Assembly: GCF_001294625.1 (NCBI RefSeq) | Contig: NZ_CP012677.1 | Location: 3,038,001-3,102,000 of the forward strand | Length of the DNA: 64,000 nt | DNA from: Arthrobacter alpinus | Lineage (GTDB): Bacteria > Actinomycetota > Actinomycetes > Actinomycetales > Micrococcaceae | Direction of reading: 5' to 3' | Notes under the pieces: generated by a model | Told to the model about the DNA's origin: nothing | The model's database searches: none | What the model saw: the letters and a program-made list of their open reading frames with translations, nothing else | Translations under genes and position numbers: made by a program | Shown: positions 41,929-52,591 of the stretch, in pieces | Layout: each line of letters begins with the position of its first letter | Numbering within the stretch: the stretch's first letter is position 1

Positions 41929-43002
41929 TTATTGGGCGGCGTTGTGGTGGGCGCGGCGAGTGTGCCGCCACCCCCGGATGGCGGATCCGATACTCGGCGC
42001 GACAACGGACAAGATCAGCAGCAGGCCCGTCACGGTGATGAGCACGACGTCGGAGACCCGCCCCAGCCGCAGCGCATAGTTGAGTGATCCGATCAGCAGG
42101 ACGCCTGCGAGGACTCCTGGAATGGAACCCTTGCCACCGAAAATGGACACCCCGCCGAGCAGGACGGCCGCGATGACGGCGAGTTCCAGGCCGGAGGCAT
42201 TGTCGCTGCGGGCGCTGGTATAACGCAGCGTCCAGAAAATGCCGGCTAGCGCCGAGACAGCCCCGGAGGCCACGTACAGCCAGAATTTGCTGCGGGCCAC
42301 CTTGATGCCCACGAAGGCTGCGGCTTCCTTGCTGTAGCCCATGCCGAAGAGTCCGCGCCCGAACGGGGTGAAGTGAAGCAGCACTCCGAAGAAGATGATG
42401 ACCACGACGACGCCGATCATGACCGTTGGAATTCCCGTGGCACCCAGTTTGGAGGTGAAGAACGCTGTCAGGGACTTAGGGAAGTTGGCCACGGCATTGT
42501 CCCCGATGGTTACGAGGGCCAGTCCCCGGAAGAGCGCCAGGGTGCCGATGGTGACGGCCAGCGACGGCAGCCCGAGCACGGCAATCAGGAAGCCGTTGAA
42601 AATGCCGCAGACAACCCCAACGAGCAAGCTGATTGCCAGCACCAGCCATATGTCCATGCCGCCGGCCCAGAGCACGCCCATGGTGGCGCTGGTCAGCCCC
42701 GCGATGCTGGCTACCGACAGGTCGATTTCGCCGGTGATGATGATCAGCGTCATCGGCATGGCGATCAGCAGGACCGGGATGACGTCCAGGAGCAAAAAGC
42801 CCGTGGTGACAGGCGATGCGAAGCGTGGGATGCTGATGCTCGCGTAGACCAGGAACACCGCTAGGGCGTAGATGGTGATGGCGTCACGGCTTGCCAGCAG
42901 TTTCGCCGCGCGGGTCTTGCGCCACGGTGTGGCGGACGGTCGCCGGGTGGGTGCCGCCGCGGGGGCGGGGGCGTTGTTGGTGGGCGTGGTGGTCTCAGAC
43001 AT
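41929..43002 (-). CDS. rhaQ: Rhamnose ABC transporter permease (RhaQ)
   Basis: A 357-residue permease of the ribose/xylose importer family (BPD_transp_2) with about nine membrane helices. ITGEIDLSVASIAGLTS near residue 90 and LELAVIAAVLLGGVSIFGGKGSIPG near residue 270 are signature segments. The N-terminal 50 residues are Thr/Pro/Ala-rich and cytosolic. ATG 43002 overlaps the end of rhaP by eight bases. It pairs with RhaP to form the channel. Confidence 0.92.
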   Translation of the reverse strand: MSETTTPTNNAPAPAAAPTRRPSATPWRKTRAAKLLASRDAITIYALAVFLVYASISIPRFASPVTTGFLLLDVIPVLLIAMPMTLIIITGEIDLSVASIAGLTSATMGVLWAGGMDIWLVLAISLLVGVVCGIFNGFLIAVLGLPSLAVTIGTLALFRGLALVTIGDNAVANFPKSLTAFFTSKLGATGIPTVMIGVVVVIIFFGVLLHFTPFGRGLFGMGYSKEAAAFVGIKVARSKFWLYVASGAVSALAGIFWTLRYTSARSDNASGLELAVIAAVLLGGVSIFGGKGSIPGVLAGVLLIGSLNYALRLGRVSDVVLITVTGLLLILSVVAPSIGSAIRGWRHTRRAHHNAAQ

Positions 43003-44041
43003 TCCGGGCCTCGCTAATCCGCAGTTTCTTGGCTGTGCGCAGGCTGGCCACGCGGTCAATGATGATGGCGGCCAGGATCAGGATGCCAACGATGGCCTGC
43101 TGCCAGAACTTGTCCACACGGACGGCTGTCAGCGAACTGGTGATGGTGGTCAGGAGCAGGGCGCCGAGCGCGGCACCCGTAACCGAACCGCTGCCGCCAA
43201 AGATGGCCACGCCCCCCACAACAGCAGCTGCAATCACCGTCAGCTCCATACCGGTGCCGGTGGTAGCCCCCACAGAGTTGAAGCGGCTGGCGTAGAGGAC
43301 GCCGGCCAGGCCAGCGAGTGCCCCATTGGCCAGGAAGGCCAGGAGCACGCGTTTGGAGACCTTGATGCCAAACGCTGTGGCGGCGTCGGGGTCGGAGCCA
43401 ATGGCGTACAGGTCCCTGCCCGGGCGGGTGCCTGACATGTACAGCGCCACGGCGATGACCACGACGACTGCCACCAAGGTGATGATGGGGAACCCCAGGA
43501 AGGTGTCCACGGAGAGGGCGCCGAAGGCATCCGGCCTGTCGCCGGCGAAGTACTGCTTGCCGCCAGCCCATGCGTTGTTCAGGCCGCGGAACACATAGAG
43601 CGTGCCGAGGGTGATCACCAGGGCGGGCACCTTGGCGACTGTCACGAGGATGCCGTTGACCGCCCCGAGCACCACCCCGAAGGCCATGCCGATGACAAAG
43701 ACGGCGATGATCGGGATGTCCGGCATGGCCGCGAAGATGGACCCTGTGCCGAAGGCCACCAGGCCCAGTATGGAGCCCACGGAGAGGTCGATGTTCCTGG
43801 TGATGATCAGCAGCGTCTGCCCCACGGCCAGGATCATGACGATCGTGGCGTTGAGCAGCAGGTCCTTGACGCCTTGGGCGCTCAGGAACAGCGGGTTGAT
43901 CAGGTAGGTGACGATCACTAGGACACTCAGGGCGATGAACACGGGAAGTTCGCGGAGCCGCAGGACCGGGGCGGCGGCCGTCCAGCCGCGGGACGATGGC
44001 TGCTTGTTTGGTGATTTCCTGCTTTCCAGGGCTGAGTTCAT
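42995..44041 (-). CDS. rhaP: Rhamnose ABC transporter permease (RhaP)
   Basis: A 348-residue permease of the same family as the next gene, with [20 protein letters not shown] near residue 85 and [25 protein letters not shown] near residue 265. About eight to ten membrane helices. ATG 44041 overlaps the rhaT stop (ATGA), so synthesis of the ATPase and permease is coupled. Confidence 0.92.
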   Translation of the reverse strand: MNSALESRKSPNKQPSSRGWTAAAPVLRLRELPVFIALSVLVIVTYLINPLFLSAQGVKDLLLNATIVMILAVGQTLLIITRNIDLSVGSILGLVAFGTGSIFAAMPDIPIIAVFVIGMAFGVVLGAVNGILVTVAKVPALVITLGTLYVFRGLNNAWAGGKQYFAGDRPDAFGALSVDTFLGFPIITLVAVVVVIAVALYMSGTRPGRDLYAIGSDPDAATAFGIKVSKRVLLAFLANGALAGLAGVLYASRFNSVGATTGTGMELTVIAAAVVGGVAIFGGSGSVTGAALGALLLTTITSSLTAVRVDKFWQQAIVGILILAAIIIDRVASLRTAKKLRISEARNV

Positions 44042-45570
44042 GGTGTTCCTCCCGCGGATGACGTGGCGGCGTGCATGATGGATTCCGGATTGGCGTCTGC
44101 GCGGTTGAGTTCGGCTCTGATTTGGCCCTCGCGCATGACCAGGACCCTGTCGGCCATGCCCAGGACCTCGGGTAGTTCGGAGGAGATCATCAAGATGGCG
44201 ATCCCGCGGCCGGCCAGCTCGGAAATAAGCCGGTGGACCTCACTCTTGGTTCCCACGTCAATCCCGCGGGTGGGTTCGTCGATGATCAGCAGCCGCGGTT
44301 CGATGGCCAACCACTTGGCGAGCACCACTTTTTGCTGGTTGCCGCCAGAGAGTGTGGAGACCGGGTGTTCTAGGGAGCCCGCCTTGACGTGGAGGCGCTC
44401 GCTCCAGTCCTTGGCGGCCCGGCGTTCGGCGGCTCCATTGATGAGTCCGGCCGTGGTGAGCTTGTTACGCAGGGTCAGAGTCACATTGCGGGCCACGGAC
44501 AGTTCCAGGACGAGCCCCTGCTTGCGGCGGTCCTCCGGAACAAAACCCATGCCTGCTGTGATGGCGGCCTGCGGGTCGCGGGCCTTTAGCCTGCGCCCCT
44601 CAAAAGTGATGGCACCGGCGTCGTACGGGTCGATCCCGAACACGGCCCGCGCCACTTCGGTGCGCCCGGCCCCGACCAGACCGGCGAGGGCAACGATTTC
44701 CCCGGCGCGGACCTGGAAGCTGATGTTCTTGAAGACGCCGGCCCGGCTGAGTTGCTCAACGTCAAGGACCACGCCGCCAATCTCGGCGTCGGTCTTGGGG
44801 AAGAGCGCACCAATGTCACGCCCGACCATTTCACGGACAATCTTCTCGACGCTGACGTCCGCAGTTTGGTGAGTGGCGATGTAGCGCCCGTCTCGCATCA
44901 CTGTAATCCGGTCGCACAGCTCAAAGACTTCCTCGAAGCGGTGGGAGATGAACAAGATACCGGTCCCCTTCTCGCGCAGGCTGCGGGCAACGGCGAACAA
45001 CCGGTCCACCTCCACACCGCTGAGGGCGGCCGTAGGCTCGTCCATAACGAGCACCTTGGCATCTAGCGAGATGGCCTTGGCGATTTCGATGATTTGCTGG
45101 TCTGCAATGGACAGGCCCTCGGCAATGCGGGTTGGATCGATCGGGACACCGAGCCGTTCAAAGAGCCGCCCTGCCTCCTGAACCATGGCGGAGCGGCTAA
45201 TCAGCCCGAACCGGCCCTTGGGTTGGCGGCCAATGAAGATGTTCTCCGCGACGGTGAGGTCGGGAAAGAGCGTGGGTTCTTGGTAGATGACAGAGATCCC
45301 GGCTTCCTTGCTATCGCCGACGCTGCGGAACTGTACGGTCTCGCCGGCGACCCGGAAGTCTCCCGAATCCGGGCGGTGGAGTCCGGCCAAGATTTTCACC
45401 AGCGTGGACTTGCCGGCGCCGTTTTCCCCTACAAGAGCGTGGATTTCCCCGGGGAGGATTTCAATGGTTCCGTCGGCCAGGGCAACCACGGGGCCGAAGG
45501 CCTTGGCTGCGTGGATGAGTGTGAGTGCCGGTTCCCCCCTTCGGGGGCCGGAGCTGTCTGTTTGCTGCAT
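44038..45570 (-). CDS. rhaT: Rhamnose ABC transporter ATPase
   Basis: Tandem-domain sugar ABC ATPase of 510 residues. The first domain has Walker [10 protein letters not shown] (about residues 48-56), signature LSIADQQ and Walker B VLVMDEP. The second domain has the degenerate Walker A expected for this family (GLVGAGRTE), signature LSGGNQQK and LLIIDEP. ATG 45570 is preferred over an in-frame GTG at 45606, since the latter would lie only 12 codons further with no better site. This is the first gene of the leftward rha operon. Confidence 0.92.
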   Translation of the reverse strand: MQQTDSSGPRRGEPALTLIHAAKAFGPVVALADGTIEILPGEIHALVGENGAGKSTLVKILAGLHRPDSGDFRVAGETVQFRSVGDSKEAGISVIYQEPTLFPDLTVAENIFIGRQPKGRFGLISRSAMVQEAGRLFERLGVPIDPTRIAEGLSIADQQIIEIAKAISLDAKVLVMDEPTAALSGVEVDRLFAVARSLREKGTGILFISHRFEEVFELCDRITVMRDGRYIATHQTADVSVEKIVREMVGRDIGALFPKTDAEIGGVVLDVEQLSRAGVFKNISFQVRAGEIVALAGLVGAGRTEVARAVFGIDPYDAGAITFEGRRLKARDPQAAITAGMGFVPEDRRKQGLVLELSVARNVTLTLRNKLTTAGLINGAAERRAAKDWSERLHVKAGSLEHPVSTLSGGNQQKVVLAKWLAIEPRLLIIDEPTRGIDVGTKSEVHRLISELAGRGIAILMISSELPEVLGMADRVLVMREGQIRAELNRADANPESIMHAATSSAGGTP

Positions 45571-45609
45571 AGATTGAACCGCACCTTTGGGGCTGTGTGA
45601 ACCCAATAA

Positions 45610-45713
45610 TGAATCGTTTCATTACAGGCTGTGATTTGAATCATAGAACCATCGTGGGGTGAGCGTCAATAGCTCTGAGTAGTTTTCGTGATTCGTTTCA
45701 ATGAAAGGGTTCA
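45610..45713. promoter_or_regulatory. Four LacI-type operator palindromes and the rhaT promoter
   Basis: TGAATCGTTTCA (45610-45621), TGATTTGAATCA (45632-45643), TGATTCGTTTCA (45689-45700) and TGAAAGGGTTCA (45702-45713) share the form TGAWn4-TTCA/ATCA. On the minus strand a strong promoter, TTGACG (45669-45664) and TATGAT (45645-45640) with an 18-base spacer, drives the rha operon, and the second palindrome covers its -10. This supports repression by the divergent LacI protein, relieved by rhamnose or a derivative. Confidence 0.75.
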
Positions 45714-45806
45714 AAGCGGCACCGGGCAAGGTAGTCTGATGTCAGTATTTTCTCCAGGCACAACCGTCCCGCAAGCGGCGCAGATACTAACTCAGGAGCC
45801 CACAAA

Positions 45807-46817
45807 ATGGTTTCAGCCAGCGTCAAGGACGTCGCTGCATTGGCTGGCGTGTCAGTAGGAACGGTCTCGAATGTGCTCAACCGGCCAGAAAAAGTTTCCC
45901 CGGCCGTCATAATCCGGGTCCAGTCGGCCATTGAAAAGCTTGGTTTCGTCCGCAATGACGCAGCACGCCAGCTGCGCGCCGGCATGAGCCACAGCATAGG
46001 CCTAGTGGTCCTGGATGCTGCGAACCCCTTCTTCACCGACCTGGCCAGGGGCGCCGAGGACAGCGCAGCGGCCGAGAACTTCTCCGTCCTGGTGGGCAAC
46101 AGCAGCGACGACGAGGGCCGGGAGGCCGCCTACCTGGACCTCTTCGAGCAACAGCGCGTGCGCGGCATTCTCCTGTCCCCCGTGGGCGACGTCCTCCCGA
46201 GGCTGGAGCAATTGCGCCGCCGTGGAATTCCCACAGTTTTGGTGGACCGGGTGTCGGAGAACGCCAACTTTTCCTCAGTTGGCGTGGACAACCTTGCCGG
46301 CGGCGAAATGGCTGTGCGGCACCTATTGTCACTGGGCCGCTGCCGGGTTGCGTTTGTGGGCGGACCAACCTCTATCCGCCAAGTGGCCGAGAGGCTGGCG
46401 GGCGCACGCAAGGCCATTGCGGAGGTTCATGGAGCCACGCTTGAGATCCTGGAAACCGAATCCCTGACGGTGCTCTCCGGCAGGGCAGCGGGCCTGGCCA
46501 TCCGGAGGCGTGCCGCAGGGGAACGCCCGGATGCGATCTTTGCGGCCAACGATTTGCTCGCCGTAGGCATCCTCCAGGGCCTGATGCTGATGGGCGATGT
46601 CCAGGTTCCCCGGGAGATCGCCTTGATCGGATACGACGACATTGAATTCGCTGCAGCTGCGGTGGTCCCGCTCTCCTCCATCCGCCAGCCCAGCGTCTTG
46701 ATCGGCTCCACTGCACTGGAGTTGCTTTTGCAAGAAGCCGCTGCCGAGCCCGGCTTCCAAACGAGCCACGTGGTCTTTCCGCCGGAGCTCGTGGTCCGGG
46801 AATCGACGCTGGGCTGA
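45807..46817 (+). CDS. LacI-family repressor of the rhamnose operon
   Basis: A 336-residue regulator. The N-terminal HTH and hinge are VKDVAALAGVSVGTVSNVLN ... AARQLRAGMS (residues 6-60). The sugar-binding core follows (SIGLVVLDAANPFFTDLARGAED, GILLSPVGDVLP, VDRVSENANFSSVGVDN, IFAANDLLAVGILQGL and IALIGYDDIEFA). The ATG is eight bases after AGGAG. The divergent position and four palindromes in the 200-base gap indicate that it controls the rha genes. Confidence 0.92.
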   Translation: MVSASVKDVAALAGVSVGTVSNVLNRPEKVSPAVIIRVQSAIEKLGFVRNDAARQLRAGMSHSIGLVVLDAANPFFTDLARGAEDSAAAENFSVLVGNSSDDEGREAAYLDLFEQQRVRGILLSPVGDVLPRLEQLRRRGIPTVLVDRVSENANFSSVGVDNLAGGEMAVRHLLSLGRCRVAFVGGPTSIRQVAERLAGARKAIAEVHGATLEILETESLTVLSGRAAGLAIRRRAAGERPDAIFAANDLLAVGILQGLMLMGDVQVPREIALIGYDDIEFAAAAVVPLSSIRQPSVLIGSTALELLLQEAAAEPGFQTSHVVFPPELVVRESTLG

Positions 46818-46856
46818 TCCGCCTCCCACTGCCCGTTCAGCCCGCAAACGAATCAA

Positions 46857-46915
46857 ACCCGCAGAGTTCGGCGAAAACTCAGGAATTTCTTGAATTTTCG
46901 TCGAACTCTGCGGGT
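46857..46915. terminator. Bidirectional hairpin between the LacI gene and gdhA
   Basis: Arms of 21 bases (46857-46877 and 46895-46915) match at 20 positions, the exception being a G:T wobble on one strand, with a 17-base loop. Flanking AAAA/TTTT tracts lie inside the stem. It sits between two convergent genes and can end both transcripts. Confidence 0.78.
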
Positions 46916-46934
46916 CTCTTGCGCTGAAAAATCC

Positions 46935-48299
<1,365 letters not shown>

Positions 48300-48383
48300 C
48301 TAGAAATTCGCGCATAAATATGCTCAGTGGCAATTTTCCAGTCAGGGGAGGGCATAAGCCAATTTTTCTTACTCTTTGAGACT

Positions 48384-48409
48384 GCACGCATGATCGTGCA
48401 TATATATGC
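48384..48409. promoter_or_regulatory. Paired palindromes upstream of gdhA
   Basis: GCACG-catgat-CGTGC (48384-48399) and GCATATATATGC (48398-48409) adjoin 110-135 bases before the gdhA start and close to the end of the ArsR-type gene. They do not match the AmtR or GlnR boxes I know. They may bind a nitrogen or other regulator, or form part of a promoter. Confidence 0.4.
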
Positions 48410-48435
48410 CAAGCGGCGACCATTGTGGGTCTCAG

Positions 48436-48993
48436 CTAGTCCTTTCGACGCCTAAACGAAGGCAATGCGGGCAGGTTGGCAAGCAGGTCCGCCGCCTTGT
48501 TGGCGGCGCGGCCGACACTTCGGGTGATCTGCTGCTGCACCGATCCGTCGACATCCGGGATCGGGAGCACGACGGCGGCAACCGCAGTTGACTGCGCAGC
48601 TTTACTTGGCACTAGCTCCTTGGCAAGGGCGCCGACTGCCGCTGGAGCTGCCGCGGCGCTCGTGGGCGTCTCCAAGGCCACCGGCGTGCGCGTGGCGGCC
48701 GGCGGCGCTACGGTTTTTGCCGCGTCACTCGCCCCGGCGCCCAGCCCGTGAAGCCAATCGGAGACCAGCGTCAGGGGCGCGGTATTGATGCTGTAAAAAC
48801 GCTTCTGCCCCTGCGCCCGCATTGTCACCACGCCAGCCTCACGTAGCACTCGCAGGTGTTTGGAAACTGTGGGCTGGGAAACCCCCAATTCGTCCACCAG
48901 CTGCCCCACCGCTTTGTGCTCCCTGGCCAGCGATGCCAAGATGTCGCGGCGAGTTCCTTCAGCGATGACGGCAAATACTTCTTCAACAACCAT
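48436..48993 (-). CDS. ArsR-family transcription regulator with long Ala-rich tail
   Basis: A 185-residue protein. Residues 1-85 form a complete winged HTH (VFAVIAEGTRRDILASLARE, QLVDELGVSQPTVSKHLRVL and VVTMRAQGQKRFYSI). No metal-binding cysteines are visible. The remaining 100 residues are unusual: an Ala/Pro/Thr-rich stretch, then QQQITRSVGRAANKAADLLANLP and a basic end, which could contact a partner. TAGGGT lies six bases before the ATG, suggesting a leaderless transcript. It precedes gdhA on the same strand by 160 bases. Confidence 0.85.
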   Translation of the reverse strand: MVVEEVFAVIAEGTRRDILASLAREHKAVGQLVDELGVSQPTVSKHLRVLREAGVVTMRAQGQKRFYSINTAPLTLVSDWLHGLGAGASDAAKTVAPPAATRTPVALETPTSAAAAPAAVGALAKELVPSKAAQSTAVAAVVLPIPDVDGSVQQQITRSVGRAANKAADLLANLPALPSFRRRKD

Positions 48994-49139
48994 TCCACTA
49001 CCCTAACGACATATTCCCGCCACGGCATCTTTGACGTTTTGGGATCGGCGTGGCGCGCGTGGATCGGGAGGGTTGGGCCCACGCGCGCCAGGTTCCTTGG
49101 AAAATCGTGCCAGCGATTTACAAGGCCGATGTGTGGGGA

Positions 49140-50351
49140 TCAGTCGAACCAGGGATCCAAGCCGTACAGCGGAAAGACTGCCTTGCGCGTGGCCATGACC
49201 GTCCTGTCCAACGCGTCGGAGGGGTTGTAACCCACCTCCCAAGACCGCCACCAGGTATCGGCGTCCTCGCCCATCAGCAGCGGGGCAACCTTGCCGTAGT
49301 GTTCTCGCACGTACTCGCGCCATGGCTCGGGCACTGCGGTGCGCAGCGGCACGGGCCGCCCCGCCACCACCGCCATGAGGTGGCCCCAGACCCGCGGCAC
49401 CACGCTGACAATGTTGTAGCCGCCGCCGCCCGTCGCGATCCAGCGGCCGCTGCACACCCGGTCCGCCAACGCCGCGACGCTCAGGGCGGCCTCGCGCTGG
49501 GCGTCAACACTGGTGTTCAAGTGGGAAAGGTCGTCGTCGCGGTGCGAGTCGCAGCCGTGCTGGCTCACAATGACGTCGGCCTCGAATGCTTCCACTAGTT
49601 GGGGCACGACGGCGTGGAAGGCTCTCAGCCAGCCGGCATCGCCCGTCCCGGCGGGGAGGGAGACGTTCACGGCGGTGCCTTGGGCGTCCGGGCCGCCAAT
49701 GTCGTTGGCGAAGCCCGTACCGGGGAACAGCGTCAATCCCGATTCATGCATGGATATGGTGAGTACCCGGGGGTCATTCCAAAAAATGTCTTGGGTTCCG
49801 TCGCCGTGGTGTGCGTCGATGTCGATGTAGGCCACCTTGGAAACGCCGGAGTCCAGCAACCGCACGATCGCCATGGCGGCGTCGTTGTAGATGCAAAAGC
49901 CGGAGGCCTTCTCCCTGGCGGCGTGGTGCATGCCGCCACCAAAGTTTACGGCCCGGAGCGCTGTTCCGGCGATGATCGCATCGGCGGCCGCCAGTGAAGC
50001 ACCCCCGAGCCTTGCGCTCGCCTCGTGCATGCCGGCAAAGGCCGGATCGTCGTCGGTGCCCAGCCCGCGGTCCGGGTCACTGAGCGTGGGGTCCGCACCC
50101 ACCCGCCGCACGGCCGCGATGTACTCGCGGCTATGCACCGTGGCCAGCTCGTCGTCAGAGGCCACAAAGGACTCCGCGAGGGTGACCTGGGGAAGCTCAA
50201 AAATTCCCAACTCCCTAGCCAGCCTGGCCGTCAGTTCAAGACGCTTTGGCGACATGGGGTGATTCGGGCCAAAATTGTACGCGGACATGGCCGCATCGCA
50301 GACTATGCTTGTCGGGACGGCCGTAGGCCCGGAGCTGGCTAATGATGACAT
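49140..50351 (-). CDS. acuC: Acetoin utilization protein AcuC (histone-deacetylase family)
   Basis: Arginase/deacetylase-fold zinc hydrolase of 403 residues. NFGPNHPMSPKR, GGMHHAAREKASGFCIYNDAA, YIDIDAHHGDGTQDIFW (metal-binding Asp and His), SQHGCDSHRDDDLSHL and ATGGGGYN are all present and fit AcuC, which deacetylates acetyl-CoA synthetase in bacilli. ATG 50351 is preferred, though an internal ATG (MSAYNFGP) also fits. It is divergent from trkH. Confidence 0.9.
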   Translation of the reverse strand: MSSLASSGPTAVPTSIVCDAAMSAYNFGPNHPMSPKRLELTARLARELGIFELPQVTLAESFVASDDELATVHSREYIAAVRRVGADPTLSDPDRGLGTDDDPAFAGMHEASARLGGASLAAADAIIAGTALRAVNFGGGMHHAAREKASGFCIYNDAAMAIVRLLDSGVSKVAYIDIDAHHGDGTQDIFWNDPRVLTISMHESGLTLFPGTGFANDIGGPDAQGTAVNVSLPAGTGDAGWLRAFHAVVPQLVEAFEADVIVSQHGCDSHRDDDLSHLNTSVDAQREAALSVAALADRVCSGRWIATGGGGYNIVSVVPRVWGHLMAVVAGRPVPLRTAVPEPWREYVREHYGKVAPLLMGEDADTWWRSWEVGYNPSDALDRTVMATRKAVFPLYGLDPWFD

Positions 50352-50451
50352 CCATCACAGGCTATCGAACTCCGGACGCCTTTGCGGGAATGAGACCAAT
50401 ATCGGCGCGGCAATGACGCTTTTTTTGACACGGGTAGGAGGGACAACACAG

Positions 50452-51861
50452 ATGTTGGCCACTAAACCCATCCAGTCCACAACTTCGCGCCGTTGGCCCC
50501 TGGCCGTTTTCGTCAGTATTCGCGACTTTGTCGACAGGGTTGCTAACAGCTCCCCCGCCCGCCTGGCCCTCATCGTCTTTGCCTTGGTCATCATGGCTTT
50601 CACCTTGGCACTGTCCCTGCCCGCCGCGTCCCGTGACGGCCAGTCCACCGCCTTTCACGACGCCTTGTTCACGGCCGTGTCAGCTGTCTGTGTGACGGGC
50701 TTGACAACGGTTTCCACGGCCTTGCACTGGTCGTTTTTCGGGCAGCTGGTCATCTTGATTGGCATCTTTGTTGGTGGTTTGGGCATTCTGACACTGGCGT
50801 CGCTGATGTCGTTGATGGTTAGCAAGCGCTTGGGTGTGCGTGGCAAGCTGATTGCCCAGGAGGCCATGAACGCCGGGCGCCTGGGCGAGGTCGGCACCTT
50901 GCTGCGAATCGTCATCAGCACATCGGTGGCCATTGAGATCGTCCTGGCCCTAGCCCTGGCACCACGCTTTTTGATCCTTGGTGAGTCCCTTCCCCAGGCC
51001 ATCTGGCACGCCGCGTTTTACTCCATCTCCTCCTTCAACAATGCCGGCTTCACACCCCATTCCGACGGCGTGGTCCCGTACGAGGCCGACCTGTGGATCC
51101 TGACCCCGCTGATGATCGGCGGTTTCATCGGAAGCCTCGGCTTCCCCGTGCTGATGGTCCTGCTGGCCACCGGCTTCCGCTTTAAGAAGTGGACGCTGCA
51201 CGCCAAGCTCACCATCCAGGTCTCGCTCATGTTGCTGTTTGCCGGTGCCGTCCTGTGGGGCGCCATGGAGTGGGGCAATCCGGCCACCATCGGGAACATG
51301 AGCGTCGAGGACAAGATCACCCATTCGGTGTTTGCCTCCGTCATGACCCGCTCCCTGGGCTTCAACCTGGTGGATATGAACTCCATGAACTCCTCCACCA
51401 TGTTGCTCACCGACGCGCTCATGTTTGTCGGTGGCGGCTCCGCGTCAACTGCCGGTGGCATCAAGGTCACCACGCTCGCGGTCATGTTCCTGGCGATCGT
51501 GGCCGAGGCCCGGGGCGATAGCGACGTCAAAATTTACGGGCGCACCATCCCCCAGGGCACCATGCGCGTGGCCATCTCGGTCATCATGATGGGCGCCACC
51601 TTCGTCATGATCGCCTGCGGGCTGCTGCTGGCGATTTCCGGTGAAACCCTTGACAGGGTGCTGTTTGAAACCATTTCAGCGTTCGCCACCGTGGGACTGA
51701 GCACAGGGCTTAGCGGCGAGTTGCCGCCGTCGGGCAAGTATGTGCTCAGCGCCATGATGTTCTTTGGCCGTGTAGGATCCATCACCCTCGCCGCGGCCTT
51801 GGCACTACGCCAGCGCCGCCAACTGTTCCACTACCCGGAAGAGAGGCCGATCATTGGCTGA
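50452..51861 (+). CDS. Potassium uptake channel TrkH
   Basis: Ion-conducting subunit of a Trk/Ktr system, 469 residues. Four M1-P-M2 repeats are visible with selectivity-filter segments near AVSAVCVTGLTTV, SISSFNNAGFTPH, VMTRSLGFNLVD and TISAFATVGLSTG. ATG 50452 is chosen, 10 bases after AGGAGG. Upstream in-frame starts at 50413 and 50275 would enter the divergent gene. It overlaps trkA by eight bases. Confidence 0.93.
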   Translation: MLATKPIQSTTSRRWPLAVFVSIRDFVDRVANSSPARLALIVFALVIMAFTLALSLPAASRDGQSTAFHDALFTAVSAVCVTGLTTVSTALHWSFFGQLVILIGIFVGGLGILTLASLMSLMVSKRLGVRGKLIAQEAMNAGRLGEVGTLLRIVISTSVAIEIVLALALAPRFLILGESLPQAIWHAAFYSISSFNNAGFTPHSDGVVPYEADLWILTPLMIGGFIGSLGFPVLMVLLATGFRFKKWTLHAKLTIQVSLMLLFAGAVLWGAMEWGNPATIGNMSVEDKITHSVFASVMTRSLGFNLVDMNSMNSSTMLLTDALMFVGGGSASTAGGIKVTTLAVMFLAIVAEARGDSDVKIYGRTIPQGTMRVAISVIMMGATFVMIACGLLLAISGETLDRVLFETISAFATVGLSTGLSGELPPSGKYVLSAMMFFGRVGSITLAAALALRQRRQLFHYPEERPIIG

Positions 51862-52540
51862 CAAACTAGATTCTAATAACCGCCCGCCACACAACGCCCC
51901 CGTGCTGGTCATCGGGCTGGGCCGTTTCGGCTCCGCCACGGCGCACCAGCTGGTCAAGCAGGGTAGGGAGGTCCTGGCCATCGAGCGGGACCCTGTCCTG
52001 GTGCAGAAGTGGGCGGGCGTCCTCACCCACGTGGTGGAGGCCGACGCCACCAATATTGACGCGCTGCGCCAGCTCGGGGCACAGGACTTCGCCTCCGCCG
52101 TCGTCGGGGTGGGCACATCCATTGAATCCAGCGTGCTGATCACCGTGAACCTGGTGGATCTGGGCATTGCGCACCTGTGGGTCAAGGCGATCACGCAGTC
52201 GCACGGCAAGATTTTGACCCGCATTGGAGCCAACCACGTCATCTACCCAGAGGCCGACGCCGGTGTCCGGGCCGCGCACCTGGTGGGCGGGCGCATGCTG
52301 GACTTCATCGAGTTCGACGACGACTTCGCGATCGTGAAAATGTACCCGCCGAAGGAGACCCAGGGCTTCACGCTGGAGGAGTCCAAGGTCCGATCCAAGT
52401 ACGGTGTGACAGTGGTGGGCGTAAAGTCCCCGGGCGAGGACTTCACCTACGCCCAGCCCAACACCCGGGTCTCCAGCCGTGACATGCTCATAGTTTCCGG
52501 CTATGTGGACCTGCTGGAACGCTTCGCCGCCCGCCCCTGA
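51854..52540 (+). CDS. Potassium uptake regulator TrkA (RCK protein)
   Basis: A 228-residue cytosolic gating ring subunit. The RCK_N Rossmann domain begins VLVIGLGRFGSATAHQLVKQG (about residues 17-37), with acidic NAD-binding IERDP, DATNIDALRQLG and a C-terminal RCK_C domain (GFTLEESKVRSKYGV...). The TTG start overlaps the trkH stop, so both are coupled. Confidence 0.93.
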   Translation: MADKLDSNNRPPHNAPVLVIGLGRFGSATAHQLVKQGREVLAIERDPVLVQKWAGVLTHVVEADATNIDALRQLGAQDFASAVVGVGTSIESSVLITVNLVDLGIAHLWVKAITQSHGKILTRIGANHVIYPEADAGVRAAHLVGGRMLDFIEFDDDFAIVKMYPPKETQGFTLEESKVRSKYGVTVVGVKSPGEDFTYAQPNTRVSSRDMLIVSGYVDLLERFAARP

Positions 52541-52591
52541 GACTCACGTTTTCGGCTCGGCGCGCGTCTACAGTGCATGGAGGTTTTAGAA

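Noticed and set aside
48384..48409. AmtR or GlnR operator upstream of gdhA
   Set aside because: The sequence lacks the spacing and bases of those boxes as I know them, so no regulator is named.
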